Assembly: GCF_001659605.2 (NCBI RefSeq)
Contig: NC_035172.2
Span: forward strand, 32,849,342-32,913,341
DNA: 64,000 nt
Direction: 5' to 3'
Source: Manihot esculenta
Taxonomy: Eukaryota > Streptophyta > Magnoliopsida > Malpighiales > Euphorbiaceae
The translations under genes and the position numbers were made by a program. Under the pieces are notes generated by a model, which was not told the origin of the DNA, did no database searches, and saw only the letters and a program-made list of their open reading frames with translations. Positions 32,841-43,687 of the stretch are shown piece after piece; within the stretch, counting starts at the first letter, position 1, and each line of letters opens with the position of its first letter.

Positions 32841-35519
32841 TGTGTGCAAACACTAGTGTTGAAAAGGAGAACCAGAAAACTGTGCTGAACTGTTGATCTG
32901 GAGGCCCTCTGAAATCTGTATTTATTCGATGTTCGAGCACCCATACCACTAAACCTGTGAAGATAAAAGCTAGAGCAGTTGTCAGCCAAAGATTCCGGCT
33001 CAGTGGCTTTAAGAAAATCCACATATTGTCCCTTTCATCATGTTTCATCAGAACCACCATGGAAACTCCTGATTCTGAGAAAGGCAATGTAAAGTCTACA
33101 AACAATGAACGTTTAGCCACTACTGTTATATCTCCCACAGCAGCATCAACTTCCTGCCACACATTTTGTTTTGATTATAAATTTAACATATATTTGATAA
33201 AATTATGGAGTTATAAGTGTAAGAAATCAGATGATCATCAACCAACCTGTTTTCTGATTTGATCAAGAAGTTGATCATAAGTTCCTCTACTCTTCCTGTC
33301 TTTATCAGCAAAGGGAATGAACTCATATGGCAATGGAAATGGTAACATCTTATGCATTTCGCGGAAAACATCTGCAGAGAATCCTGAAACAATAGGCTCA
33401 GCAGTTTCAGGATGCCATTTCACTTTCATAAACTCACTAAATCCAGTTTTCACTGGAACCCCAATTCTTAATTTCCTTGGTTGCTCAAGTGTGTCTCCTG
33501 GCCATAATGGTTGTTTGAATTTGTCTTTCGAAGTTAAGCTTTTTGAAAGCACTCCATTTAGACTATAATATCCGAGAATTCTTTCTTTGTTTCCAATCAC
33601 ATTGAATATTTCCAAGGCTTTAGGTTTCAGCTCTCCCTTAGCTAAATGGAACTCCCCACTTAGCCCTTGAAAAGATGTACTCAGTATAGATTTCAAGAGT
33701 TTTGGCCCCATTGAAGAAATTCCTATGGCAGCTTCAAGATTAATTCTTGTGCTTTGGCCAGTGCGATTATGCTTCAAGCTGCTTGATTTTACATTATCAA
33801 CAGTCTTCTCCACTGCCATTGCTATTGCCCAAATTGTATCATATGCCCATAAACCAAAGAGATTTAATTCATCTAACTTCCTATTTGAAGAGAAATTTTT
33901 TTCCCATCTAGGTTTGAATTTTTTAAGCTTTTCTGAATTGGGAATATATGGCCTTACACCCAATACACCTAGCATGGAATCCATCATCACCTTTTCATCT
34001 ACAGGATCTAATAAGATTGATAATCCTTGTGTCACTAGCCATGCATAGCCTTCTCCCATCATCCCCACTTTCTTGGCGAGTGAAAAAAGCCTAGCTCCAT
34101 TGGTGGCTGCCATGTGCACAACAAAAATACTTCTGCGCTTGTTCTTCATGTTATTGAGTTCTCTTGTGATTTCATTGTCTGTATAAGACGCAAGAATGTT
34201 GATCCTACAGAAGATTCGAGTGCCTAATTCTTGGAAAGAATCTAACAAATATGGAATCAAACCATTTCCATAATCTGTGTCTTCATAAATGATAACAATT
34301 TCCTGCCAACCATAAGCATGCACAATGCTGGCAATGGCTTTCACTTGAAATGAATCATTATGAGCTGTTCGGACAAAGTATTGACTTTTGGCTGGTGAAA
34401 GAGAAGGACTAGTGGCTGAGAAGGAAATGATCGGAACTTGTGCTTTTCCTCCTAGCTCTATCACAAAATTAGCTTGTGATGAACTTTGAGGCCCTATAAT
34501 GGCTTGCACTTCTTCATTCTCCATTAAATCCAACACTGCATATTTCATATAATTATAATGAAATTATATTAGAAAGAAAAAGATAAGGAAAAATTATAGG
34601 CCTAATTAAAGAAAATGCAAAGCATATTTTTACAATTTTGATATAATTGATAAAAAAAAAATTTTTATTATATTTAAGGCAATTTTTATTCTCTTAATCT
34701 AAAAATTTATTATCACATGTTAAAGATTTTTTGTGATGTTCAGTTACTTGATTGGGAAAAAAATCCCACACTAGCGATTTACAGGAAATTAAAGTTATTA
34801 AAGTTGTATACGATAGTTAGCATGAAATTATTAAGTAATTTGAATTAATTATTTTAAACTGTTAAATTTACGCCAAATAAAAATGAATTAAAAAATTATT
34901 TTGATCAATTTGAACGTTGTTATTTTATTTTCTATAATTTAATGTATAAATACATGAATATATATTGAAAATATATTAATGAAGAGTAAAGAATATCATA
35001 GTTTTATTTATAAAAAAAAAAGAGATTGATATTGAGAAACAATATGCTTAATTAATCAAAATCTCCGCCAACCCACTCTCGAGTAATTCTTGCCTGCAGC
35101 TAGATGCGTACACCAACTCATCAACAACTTACATTTTACTGAAAAATAGCAAGTCTCATATAAAAAATACGAGGTTTTACATTGATTGCATTATTGAATG
35201 ATATATTTTCACCAAAAATAAATAATGAAATACGCTTAACGAGTATGAAAAAATTACCAGCAGAAGCTGCAGAAACAACATCACCTCTGGAATCTCTCTT
35301 TATGAGAGAGAGCCTTGTTTGATAATTATCATTTGCAGCATAAAAATCTGAGATTGCCATGGCCATGAAGTTTTCTGCCATTTCTCCTACTGTTGAGTTC
35401 TGATCAAGAACTATTCCTACTGGCACTTTAATCTCTTTCCCTATCAAGCACTCGAACCTCAGAGTAACCAATAGAATGGAGAGAAGAGAGAATATCCATC
35501 TCTGCTCAGCCATTTTCAA
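32841..35519 (-). CDS. GLR: Glutamate receptor-like channel, exons 1-3 (5' part of the gene)
   Basis: Exon 1 is 35519-35258, exon 2 is 34535-33247, exon 3 is 33153-32841; all introns are GT-AG with phases 1, 0 and 1. The parts hold: signal peptide (about 1-24); periplasmic-binding-type amino-terminal domain (VQAIIGPQSSSQANFV, PIISFSATSPS); S1 ligand lobe (from about residue 443, LRIGVPVKTGF, then EVDAAVGDITVVAKR); first membrane helix (about 572-592); and pore loop ending STLVFAH (about 604-621). Exon 3 ends in phase 1 exactly where exon 4 at 13394 resumes; the joined model is 2,811 nt, 936 aa, the normal size for plant GLRs. These are cation channels of the plasma membrane gated by amino acids. 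It resembles clade II, but that is inference. Intron 3 (32840-13395) contains a Tat element. Confidence 0.9.
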
Positions 35520-37992
35520 GAATCAAGATTGCAAGTAGCTAGCAAGCCTTTTTCGACTTAAAACTAGAGCAAGTTAATGGGTCAACATCTTCATAAGCTA
35601 GCCAGCCTTACACTTTTGGACTTACTGGAGCAAGTTGAACAGTGTTTGCATTAACTAGTCCAACGGTTTCTCTCTCAAAAAATTAAATCAACAAAATTCT
35701 ATTTTACAAATCAAAATACAAACTGAAAATTTTAAATTCAATTTCTATAAATAAATAAAAATTTTAATAAATTTAAAATTTAAACTCAATAAATATAATA
35801 AAAATTAAAAATAATTATTTTTTATTTTTAAAATATAACATAATTAATAAATTTATCTTTCTATTTTTTGAATTCAATGTTTTAATATCTTAAATTTAAT
35901 TATGTCAAAATTTAAAAAAAAAAATTTCAAACTTAATCTCAACGAACAAATAAAAATTTAATAAATTCAAGATTCAAACTCAATAAATATAATAAAAATT
36001 AAAATATATAAAATTTAAATTATCAAAAATAAAAATTTAAAATTCAATAAAAATTATTTTTATAATCTCATTCGCTATCAATTACATCTCATCGTTCATT
36101 ATTCCAGTTGCTTGATATTTGAATTGCTAGTCATTTTCATTGCTTGCCACTCATCCCCCTTCCTCGCTTTGCTCTTTGCATCTTTGGCAACTTACACTGT
36201 TTGATGATTTCATCTCCAACAACTAGCGTCGTTCATTACTCGTGTCTTCAGTCAGTTGTGTTCACTGATCGGGTCTCCAACGAGCGACTGCTTACATTTT
36301 TAACCACTTGTATTGCCCACTCCTTTCATCTCCAGCCGCTTGCATCGATCGTTGTTCATTGATCGTTCGTATTACTTGCTACTTGGGTCACTAGTCGCTC
36401 GTGTTATTAATTGATTCTTATCTTTTTTTCAATTATCGCAAAATAGGTTTTTTTTTTATATATAAACTTTATAGTTTTGATATGGGATAGACATAGATAA
36501 TGATGAGTGTGTGGGAAGAAATCTAAAAATTTAAAGGGATAAAAGTGTTGGATTTTATAAATTGAAAAATTAAAAAATAATTTTTAAAGGTTAAATACTA
36601 TAAGTAACTTATCGGCTGAGTGAGTGAAATATGAGTGTACAAGAATCGGATAAGGTTGGTACCATAACTGACACTATTCAACCAGTAGACTTCAGGAGCT
36701 TTTATGACATTTCCTCTAATGAATCTGTCAAATGTCATGTATCAATTAATTAAAAATTAGAATATTATATTTATATATATTATTATAATTATAATTTAAG
36801 TCTTATGTTAATTTTTTATTAAATGGATCTATACTCATAGATGCGTATGAGATTTTTTTTTTTTTTCATTTGCAAAATTAGTTTCCATTAGATGCAGAGT
36901 TTATAATTTTAATAAGTGATATAAATAATCAAATTTGAACGCAGTTTTATTTTTTTGAATATGTGATTTCGATTTTTTTTTAATTTTATTTTTTTTTAAA
37001 GATAAAGAAGAAAATGAGGTTTGATTTGATATTTGAAATTTTCAATTTTCAGAACAATTAGGCATAGGTGCGACATTCTGGGATGCGTGGATTGACCCAA
37101 TGGGTGAAAGTCGTCCCTCCAGACAGAAACAAATTAATGTGATGTTGAATGACATGATGGCTTAAGTGGGCTATAGGCCAAGGACTATAATTTCTTGACA
37201 AATGACCTTTCTGTTATTTTCACTCTTTATAAATAAATTGAAATATGCATATTATTTTATTGTTTTCTTACTTTTTTATATATTTTTTGATTTTTTAAAC
37301 GTGGTATTTCACGTTATTTATATTCATTAATTACATTTATAATTTAATTTTAAAGAATTCTGTTTAATTAAAAAATATGCACTATCTCTATAAAAAAATA
37401 TTATTTAATTTTTTTATAATAAAAAAATTATTAGTTATTGTCTTAATTTTAAAAAATATATATAAATATTTTTAAAAAAAATGAAAGATGGTGACAGCAA
37501 ACGAGGAAAAGACTGAGGGGAAGAGAAAAGTCGGGAGAAAAAGATAGTGAGGAAATCTAAAATGTGTTTAGTTGAAATCTTGATCTTGGAAAAATTTTGC
37601 CTATATCAAAAATATATATAAATTTATATTCCTTCCTTATCTTTCATAATTTTTTTTATTCACTTTATTTTTTATACATATTAAAAAATAAAATTTTTTT
37701 ATTAACTTTTTAATTATATCAATTTCAAAAATATTAAATTTTATTAAATATTAAAAAAAATTTAAAATTTTTTAAAAATAAAATAAAATAAAATAATTAT
37801 AATAATTAATTTATATATTATTATAATAAAAAATAGATAATAATTTTAAAATAATTAAAATAAATAAATAAAAATTATATAATGAAGGAATACTATAAAT
37901 ACACATAGTTTTATATGGCATAAAAAAATTTTTTGTTTAAATAGTTTTTGTACTAATTCTATTTGTATGTAATAAAAGGTCATCAAGTATTC
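35520..37992. other. GLR upstream region and AT-rich spacer; no gene
   Basis: The first hundred bases upstream of the GLR start hold a W-box-like core (GTTGACCC on the minus strand near 35580), which could be a stress element, though such words are common. Two related phrases around CTAGC, CAGCC and GGAGCAAGTT repeat within 35535-35640. The remainder is AT-rich with homopolymers; a short open frame at 36144-36362 has no recognisable features. Confidence 0.5.
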
Positions 37993-38500
37993 TGATACAG
38001 GGCAACTAGCCTTGGATTTTACGGTAGAGTTGGACCGGGGCTAACTTTTATATTTTAATTATTATTTTGGATATTTTGGGTATTTTTATTATTTTGCATA
38101 TTAGAGTTTTATTTCTATTGTAAATAGCCTCCCTTGGCTATTAGGATTTTAGACTCCTATTAGGATTAGGATTATTTTGCATATTAGAGTTTTATTTCTA
38201 TTGTAAATAGCCTCCCTTGGCTATTAGGATTTTAGACTCCTATTAGGATTAGGATTATTTTATTTCTATTATAAATAGCCTCCCTTGGTTATTAGGAAGG
38301 GACTTTTCACTTTTAAATCTTTGAGGAATTTCAATAAGACTTTTAGTATTTCAGCTTATCTTTTCTCCTATTTCGTCTTAGCCAAACGATATTGGTTAAA
38401 ACTCCTGACGGAGTCTAAATAGTCCTTCTTTTCTCTTATTTCGTCTTAACCAAACGATATTGGTTACAACTCCTGACGGAGTCTAAATAGTCCTACATCA
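37993..38500 (+). repeat. 5' LTR of the non-autonomous element
   Basis: This 508-bp LTR contains an internal tandem repeat of about 83 bp (with AATAGCCTCCCTTGGCTATTAGG) and a second repeat containing CAAACGATATTGGTTA and CTCCTGACGGAG near its end. Confidence 0.9.
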
Positions 38501-38526
38501 GATTGGTATCAGAGCGAAGTTCGACC

Positions 38527-39876
38527 ATGGCAGATAACCAAGAGGCGCGACTTGCTGCGATTGAGGCATCCTTGGCAGAATTGAGGGAGATGATCGGACA
38601 GCTAACCCTGCAACAGGGAATCCACCAACCCGCCGCCGCCGCACATCCTCATGTGGCCGCCAATCCTGTGGCCGCCAATCCTGAAGTCACTTATGTGGTG
38701 AAGAAAATCTTATGTTCAACAAAACAGGAGGATGAAACGCAAAGGAGGAAGATTTTTCAAGCAAAGTGTCGAATAGGAGAGGCAATTTGCAGGCTAATTA
38801 TAGATAGCTGCAGTTGTGAGAATCTGATAGCTAAGCAATTGGTGGAGAAATTGCAGTTGCCTACACAGCCGCATCCTTCGCCATACAAAGTCGGATGGAT
38901 TAAGGAAGGTCCGACAATTAAGGTCAACAGAATCTGCAGCGTGCCTATCTCGATCGGTAAATCTTATACTGAACTTGTTAATTGTGATGTTGTGGATATG
39001 GATTGTTGTGGAATTTTGCTAGGCCGCCCTTGGCAGTTCGATGTTGATGCTTTGTATAAAGGGAAGGAGAACTCATATATGTTCACGTGGAATCAAAAGA
39101 AGATTACTATCTTGCCTTCCGGTTCTGCGAAACATTCTAAAGTGAAAGAGAAGAATGTTGTTGCTATTTCTACGGGAGTGCAGAAGCTATCAGGCGCAGT
39201 TGAGAAATCTGGGGACACACAGACTTTATTGGTGAAAGAAAAAAGTACAATGGAGGATGCACCATCTTTACCACCGCCCGTCAAAGAGTTGTTAAAGGAG
39301 TTTCCTAAGATGGTGGAGGAATCATCAAAGCTTCCACCCCTGTGGGATATCCAACATCAGATTGATCTCATTCCTGGATCAAAATTACCGAATCTGCCTC
39401 ATTATAAGATGAGTCCAAAGGAGAGTGAAATCCTCCAAGACCAGGTGGAATTTGCTTACAACAGTATTGCAGCAAGCAACTTGGCAAAGCAGCACGTGGA
39501 TGTTTTCAAACAGGTACAACAATACCTTACAGAAGCCGATGACAAATATAAAGCTACAACTGATAAATATAGGCGTTTCAAGTCCTTCAATGTTGGTGAC
39601 CAAGTTATGGTGTATTTACGCAAGGAGCGTGGTGGAGGACAGAAAAAGCTTGACGCCAAGAAGATTGGTTCATTCCGGATCATTCAGAAGATCAATGACA
39701 ATGCCTATGTTCTTGACCTCCCACATGAAATGAAAATTTTCAAAACGTTTAATGTGTCAAATCTATTTCAGTACTACCCTGCTGATGACAACTCGAGGAC
39801 GAGTTCTTTACAAGTGGAAGGGAATGATACGGGGCAACTAGCCTTGGATTTTACGGCAGAGTTGGACCGGGGCTAA
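38527..39876 (+). CDS. Fused protease-RT start-integrase tail polyprotein of the non-autonomous element
   Basis: One uninterrupted frame of about 449 residues starts at ATG 38527 (ACCATGG); an earlier in-frame ATG at 38503 overlaps the primer site. The order is: short coiled N-terminus (LAAIEASLAELREMIGQLTL), Ala/Pro/His-rich linker, retropepsin-like domain (from about residue 80), and a polyprotein linker running to the first residues of RT (LPNLPHYKMSP). Then comes an in-frame jump to the integrase C-terminus with a GPY/F-like segment (KKIGSFRIIQKINDNAYVLDLP). The protease active site reads I-I-D-S-C rather than D-[ST]-G, so it is probably inactive. The last residues are encoded inside the 3' LTR. 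It has no polymerase and must rely on a partner element. Confidence 0.8.
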   Translation: MADNQEARLAAIEASLAELREMIGQLTLQQGIHQPAAAAHPHVAANPVAANPEVTYVVKKILCSTKQEDETQRRKIFQAKCRIGEAICRLIIDSCSCENLIAKQLVEKLQLPTQPHPSPYKVGWIKEGPTIKVNRICSVPISIGKSYTELVNCDVVDMDCCGILLGRPWQFDVDALYKGKENSYMFTWNQKKITILPSGSAKHSKVKEKNVVAISTGVQKLSGAVEKSGDTQTLLVKEKSTMEDAPSLPPPVKELLKEFPKMVEESSKLPPLWDIQHQIDLIPGSKLPNLPHYKMSPKESEILQDQVEFAYNSIAASNLAKQHVDVFKQVQQYLTEADDKYKATTDKYRRFKSFNVGDQVMVYLRKERGGGQKKLDAKKIGSFRIIQKINDNAYVLDLPHEMKIFKTFNVSNLFQYYPADDNSRTSSLQVEGNDTGQLALDFTAELDRG

Positions 39877-40351
39877 CTTTTATATTTTAATTATTATTTT
39901 GGATATTTTGGGTATTTTTATTATTTTGCATATTAGAGTTTTATTTCTATTGTAAATAGCCTCCCTTGGCTATTAGGATTTTAGACTCCTATTAGGATTT
40001 TAGACTCCTATTAGGATTAGGATTATTTTGCATATTAGAGTTTTATTTCTATTGTAAATAGCCTCCCTTGGCTATTAGGATTTTAGACTCCTATTAGGAT
40101 TAGGATTATTTTATTTCTATTATAAATAGCCTCCCTTGGCTATTAGGAAGGGACTTTTCACTTTTCAATCTTTGAGAAATTTCAATAAGACTTTTAGTCT
40201 TTCAGCTTATCTTTTCTCCTATTTCGTCTTAGCCAAACGATATTGGTTAAAACTCCTGACGGAGTCTAAATAGTCCTTCTTTTCTCTTATTTCGTCTTAA
40301 CCAAACGATATTAGTTACAACTCCTGACGGAGTCTAAATAGTCCTACATCA
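39825..40351 (+). repeat. 3' LTR of the non-autonomous element
   Basis: This 527-bp LTR has one extra copy of GATTTTAGACTCCTATTAG compared with the 5' LTR. Confidence 0.9.
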
Positions 40352-41059
40352 TATTCACTATTCATATTTTTATTTATAAATAAATTATTTATGTAATTAG
40401 TAAATTCAAGTCATTAAATAAATTATTTAACTTGAAATTTTATAATTGTACAGATGGTATTGTTAAAACAAAAATTTTAATCTATGTTTTTTAGTTAAAT
40501 AATTTGTAATAATTTATACTATTTTCTTTTAGAAATAAATTCAATTAAATTTATATATTTTTATTAAATTTTAAATAAATTTAATTTATTTTTTTATTTA
40601 ATTAAGTTTAATATTATTTTTAATATATTATATTAAGTTATGCGTTCACTTGTCTCGACAACAGAAAAAAACTCCCGATTATAAATCCATCTAATTCGAA
40701 CGATATAAATAAAATTAAAAAATCAAGCCACAAAGCAAAATTACAAGATCATCCTTTGTAACCGTTGTAATTCCAACGATATAAATAGGATTAAGAAATC
40801 AAGACACAGATCAAAATTACAAGATCATGCTTTGCAACAGTTGAATTTCACGTGGATTGTAGAAAGGGTAATTTCTTTTTGGGTGAGTTAGACTTGATTC
40901 AAATTTAATATGGTATCAGAGTCTCCTATCTGATATTGGGCTTCTCATAATTTGACAGTGAGATAGGTCTTACCCAAATTTGACAGCAACCACTTGGTGC
41001 AAATGCAGAAAATCAATACAAATTAAGAATATCACACACTCAAACATTAATTAATTCAA
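40352..41059. other. Spacer with a short tandem duplication; no gene
   Basis: Two about 80-bp units with CAAAATTACAAGATCAT.CTTTG lie at 40686-40845. A primer-site-like TGGTATCAGAGTC occurs near 40911, perhaps from a lost LTR element. No coding region is seen. Confidence 0.5.
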
Positions 41060-42358
41060 TTAGTTTACAAAGGCACACCTTGTCCTAATTTCACCCAGGC
41101 TGCCAGTGAGGACTCCAATTTTGCTCATTTTCACCATCGACAGCAAGATCACGAGCGAAAGTGATTCATTTTGTTGAAGCCTGAAGAGTGACAAACTCTT
41201 GTTTGGATATCATTGGGAAGAGCTGCATCAGATTGAAACATCCCTCTTCTTCTAGCTACAACACTGTAGTAATTGCTATCGAATAATTTGGAGCTTCCAG
41301 GGTCCATGTCCACAACTGTGTTGGTGTCTCCAGGCTTACATTTTGTCTTCAACTCAGCTGCGTATGCTGGGTCCAATGAGGGGTCTGTGTCGCCTTTCCT
41401 AGTGAAATTGTACAGCCGATTATTGAGTGTGGAGCAACGTCCAATTCCAATGGTGTGTGCGCCTGCGAATATAAAGGAGTATTTGGAACGATAATATTGT
41501 GGTAATTACCCACAAATTTTAATGTATTTCAATAAAATATTCAATTAGAAGTTCATATTATCTACCATCATTCTAATTATATCCAATCAACTATTTATTA
41601 TTTGCCGTTCATAATAAATATATTATTTATTTAATCTCTTCTTTTCTAAAAATAATTCAATATATTTATTATAATTATATCATACACGATAAAAATTTCT
41701 TCAGCTACATGAATAAAATTTTTCTCCAGCTACATGAATAAAGTTTTCTCTACATTGCGTGTATTGCATTACTTTGGTAAAAATCACTTTCCATATAATA
41801 AAGAAAAGTCATTCTCTTAAAAACCCTCCTTATCAATTGCCAAGAACCCTTTTCCACCCATGCAATGTGGACAAAACTAGATAATTTATCAATCACAATC
41901 TTGTGTTAGACTTTTCATCTTTAATTTAATTAAGAATCTCACTCTAATAAAAAAAAAAGAATTCTAATAAAGTATGAGTCACAAATTTAAGATAATATAG
42001 TAGTGTTTATAATTTTATATCATAATATTTTATAATATTAATAAAAATTTATTGGTATTTTTTTTCTAAGGAAATGAACTGTAGATACCAGATAGAACCA
42101 CTAGGTCCTTCACATTTAAGCCCTTTGCAGCAAAGTGTTGCTTTAGTTGGTCGATATTGGCGAAGGGAGATGGTAATTGTGCTGAAGCCTCTGAAACAAG
42201 AGAGATTCTTCCATCTTTACGTCCAGTTGGAACAACCCAAGATGGTCCACCAACCTAAAACCAAAATCGTTGATCAATCATTAGGCATGATCAATGGGAT
42301 ATGGGTAAAATTTTTTGATGAATTTTGTGCAAGGAGATGATATATATATATATATATA

Positions 42359-42850
42359 TGATGACCGCTGGATTCCTTCACCCCGGACCAGGGGCTTGAC
42401 CACAGCCCAAGGCCCACGACGTAGGGGTCCACACACCTGATGTGCATAACAAGCCTGGCTCATCCAACCTTCAAGGCCGGGCTCGGCCCATCTTCCTCAA
42501 GCTGGCCCGGCCCGCACGAAGCCGACCCTCTCTACCCAGGCTTAGCATCCGGCCCAGCTCTCAGCCCAGCCCAGGATCCGGAATAATATTCACCAGACAG
42601 CCTGGCAGATCCGCTTGAACGTACGCACGAGGAGAATCAGAAGCCGTTACGCATGGAGCAGGCGGCTGATACCCTAGTACCTCTGAATCCGCATGGCAGA
42701 GACGCGTGGCCCAATCCTGGAGAGACCTTTACACGTCACCGGCAAGCAAGACAATGTATAAAAGAGGAGTCCCCTCCTCAGGAAATGGAGGCCTTATTCA
42801 GTAATACAAAACCCTTGTAAAACCCTATTCCATTGGATCTCAGATCATCA
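42359..42850 (+). repeat. 5' LTR of the young Tat element
   Basis: It starts TGATGACCGC and ends CAGATCATCA. A TATA box (TATAAAAG) is at 42757-42764. The GC-rich U3 part contrasts with the AT-rich surroundings. Confidence 0.95.
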
Positions 42851-42851
42851 A

Positions 42852-42869
42852 TTGGCGCCGTCTGTGGGA
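42852..42869 (+). promoter_or_regulatory. Primer binding site of the young Tat element
   Basis: TTGGCGCCGTCTGTGGGA follows the 5' LTR by one base. The first nine matching bases (TGGCGCCGT) are complementary to a plant tRNA 3' end of the ACGGCGCCA type; the exact tRNA is not certain. Confidence 0.7.
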
Positions 42870-42928
42870 AACGAAGGAGATCTTTTCATCACCGGAGTTT
42901 TCACTTTCAAAACCCACTGAGATCCACG

Positions 42929-43684
42929 ATGGCAAACCACCAAGACAGTAACCTTAATATTCCAAATGACCTGAGCTCTGCCCAAGATGGGCAGCAGTTC
43001 TCCTTTTCTAGCCCTACAACGTTGAATAACCAAACACCTATTTCTCTTAATCCCTCGCCAAGCCTGGCAGGGAATACTCCCACCATGACCCTGTCTAACC
43101 AAGACATTCAAACCATGGCTCTCCAGCTACAAACCACTGCTCACTGGTTGGGCCAGATAATGCAACAAAGGGGACTTAGCACCCCAGTAAACGCACTCCC
43201 AGTAGTGGAGGAACCCAGAACCGATGAACCCCAACCTACCTCTGCCCGCCTCCGAACTAACAACCACGATGCTGGAGAAGAGGAAGAACCGGAGGCCCGA
43301 ATTCATGGGCGAAGGGCAAGAGAGTTGATAGAAAATGAAGAGGTGAACGACTATTCTGCCGAAACAACCAGAGAAACGGGAACTGAAACAGAGGAGGAAG
43401 AATGCAATTTGGGCAAAAGATCCAGCCCGGAAGACGAGAAAATGAACCAAAAGCTGAAAAGGTTGAAGGAGCAGCTCCTAGCCGAGCTAGGTAAGAAAGA
43501 TCAGAGTCAAACCTCCTTGCCTACTTCTTCTCCCTTCTCAAAGTTAATGCAGCAGGAGACCGTTCCCAAAAAGTTTATGATGCCGCCGATGGCGGCCTAT
43601 AATGGAGCTGGTAACCCGAGAGAGCATGTCATGAACTATAAGACCTTCATGGAGTTGCAAACTCTGTCAGATGCTCTGATGTGA
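42929..43684 (+). CDS. Tat gag, N-terminal part, ended by an in-frame TGA
   Basis: ATG 42929 (CACGATGGC) starts a 251-residue frame rich in polar residues, with a Glu-rich middle (about 43270-43440) and the PKKFMMPPMAAYNGAG segment that begins the capsid-like region. The frame ends ATG TGA at 43682-43684; the next codons continue in the same frame as the long gag-pol ORF. Both decayed relatives in this window (near 10578 and 15257) have TGC at that place, so the stop is derived. The open frame also extends upstream to 42833, but that overlaps the primer site. Confidence 0.85.
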   Translation: MANHQDSNLNIPNDLSSAQDGQQFSFSSPTTLNNQTPISLNPSPSLAGNTPTMTLSNQDIQTMALQLQTTAHWLGQIMQQRGLSTPVNALPVVEEPRTDEPQPTSARLRTNNHDAGEEEEPEARIHGRRARELIENEEVNDYSAETTRETGTETEEEECNLGKRSSPEDEKMNQKLKRLKEQLLAELGKKDQSQTSLPTSSPFSKLMQQETVPKKFMMPPMAAYNGAGNPREHVMNYKTFMELQTLSDALM

Positions 43685-43687
43685 AAG

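Larger units (their letters stand above)
37993..40351 (+). mobile_element. Non-autonomous Ty3/gypsy element with complete LTRs
   Basis: The 5' LTR is 37993-38500 and the 3' LTR 39825-40351, both starting TGATAC.GGGCAACTAG and ending CCTACATCA. Target duplications TATTC lie at 37988-37992 and 40352-40356. An initiator tRNA-Met primer site TGGTATCAGAGC is at 38504-38515, and a purine tract (AAGTGGAAGGGAA) precedes the 3' LTR. The interior is only about 1.3 kb and lacks most of RT, RNase H and the integrase core. The 3' LTR has one extra 19-20 bp repeat; otherwise the LTRs are very similar, suggesting fairly recent insertion. Confidence 0.92.

Noticed and set aside
36144..36362. 72-codon frame upstream of the GLR gene
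   Set aside because: Low-complexity TCATT/GTCAC-type repetition; no start or splice support and no recognisable domain.
40905..40925. A possible further LTR element from the primer-site-like TGGTATCAGAGTC
   Set aside because: No LTR ends, target duplication or second LTR could be found around it.
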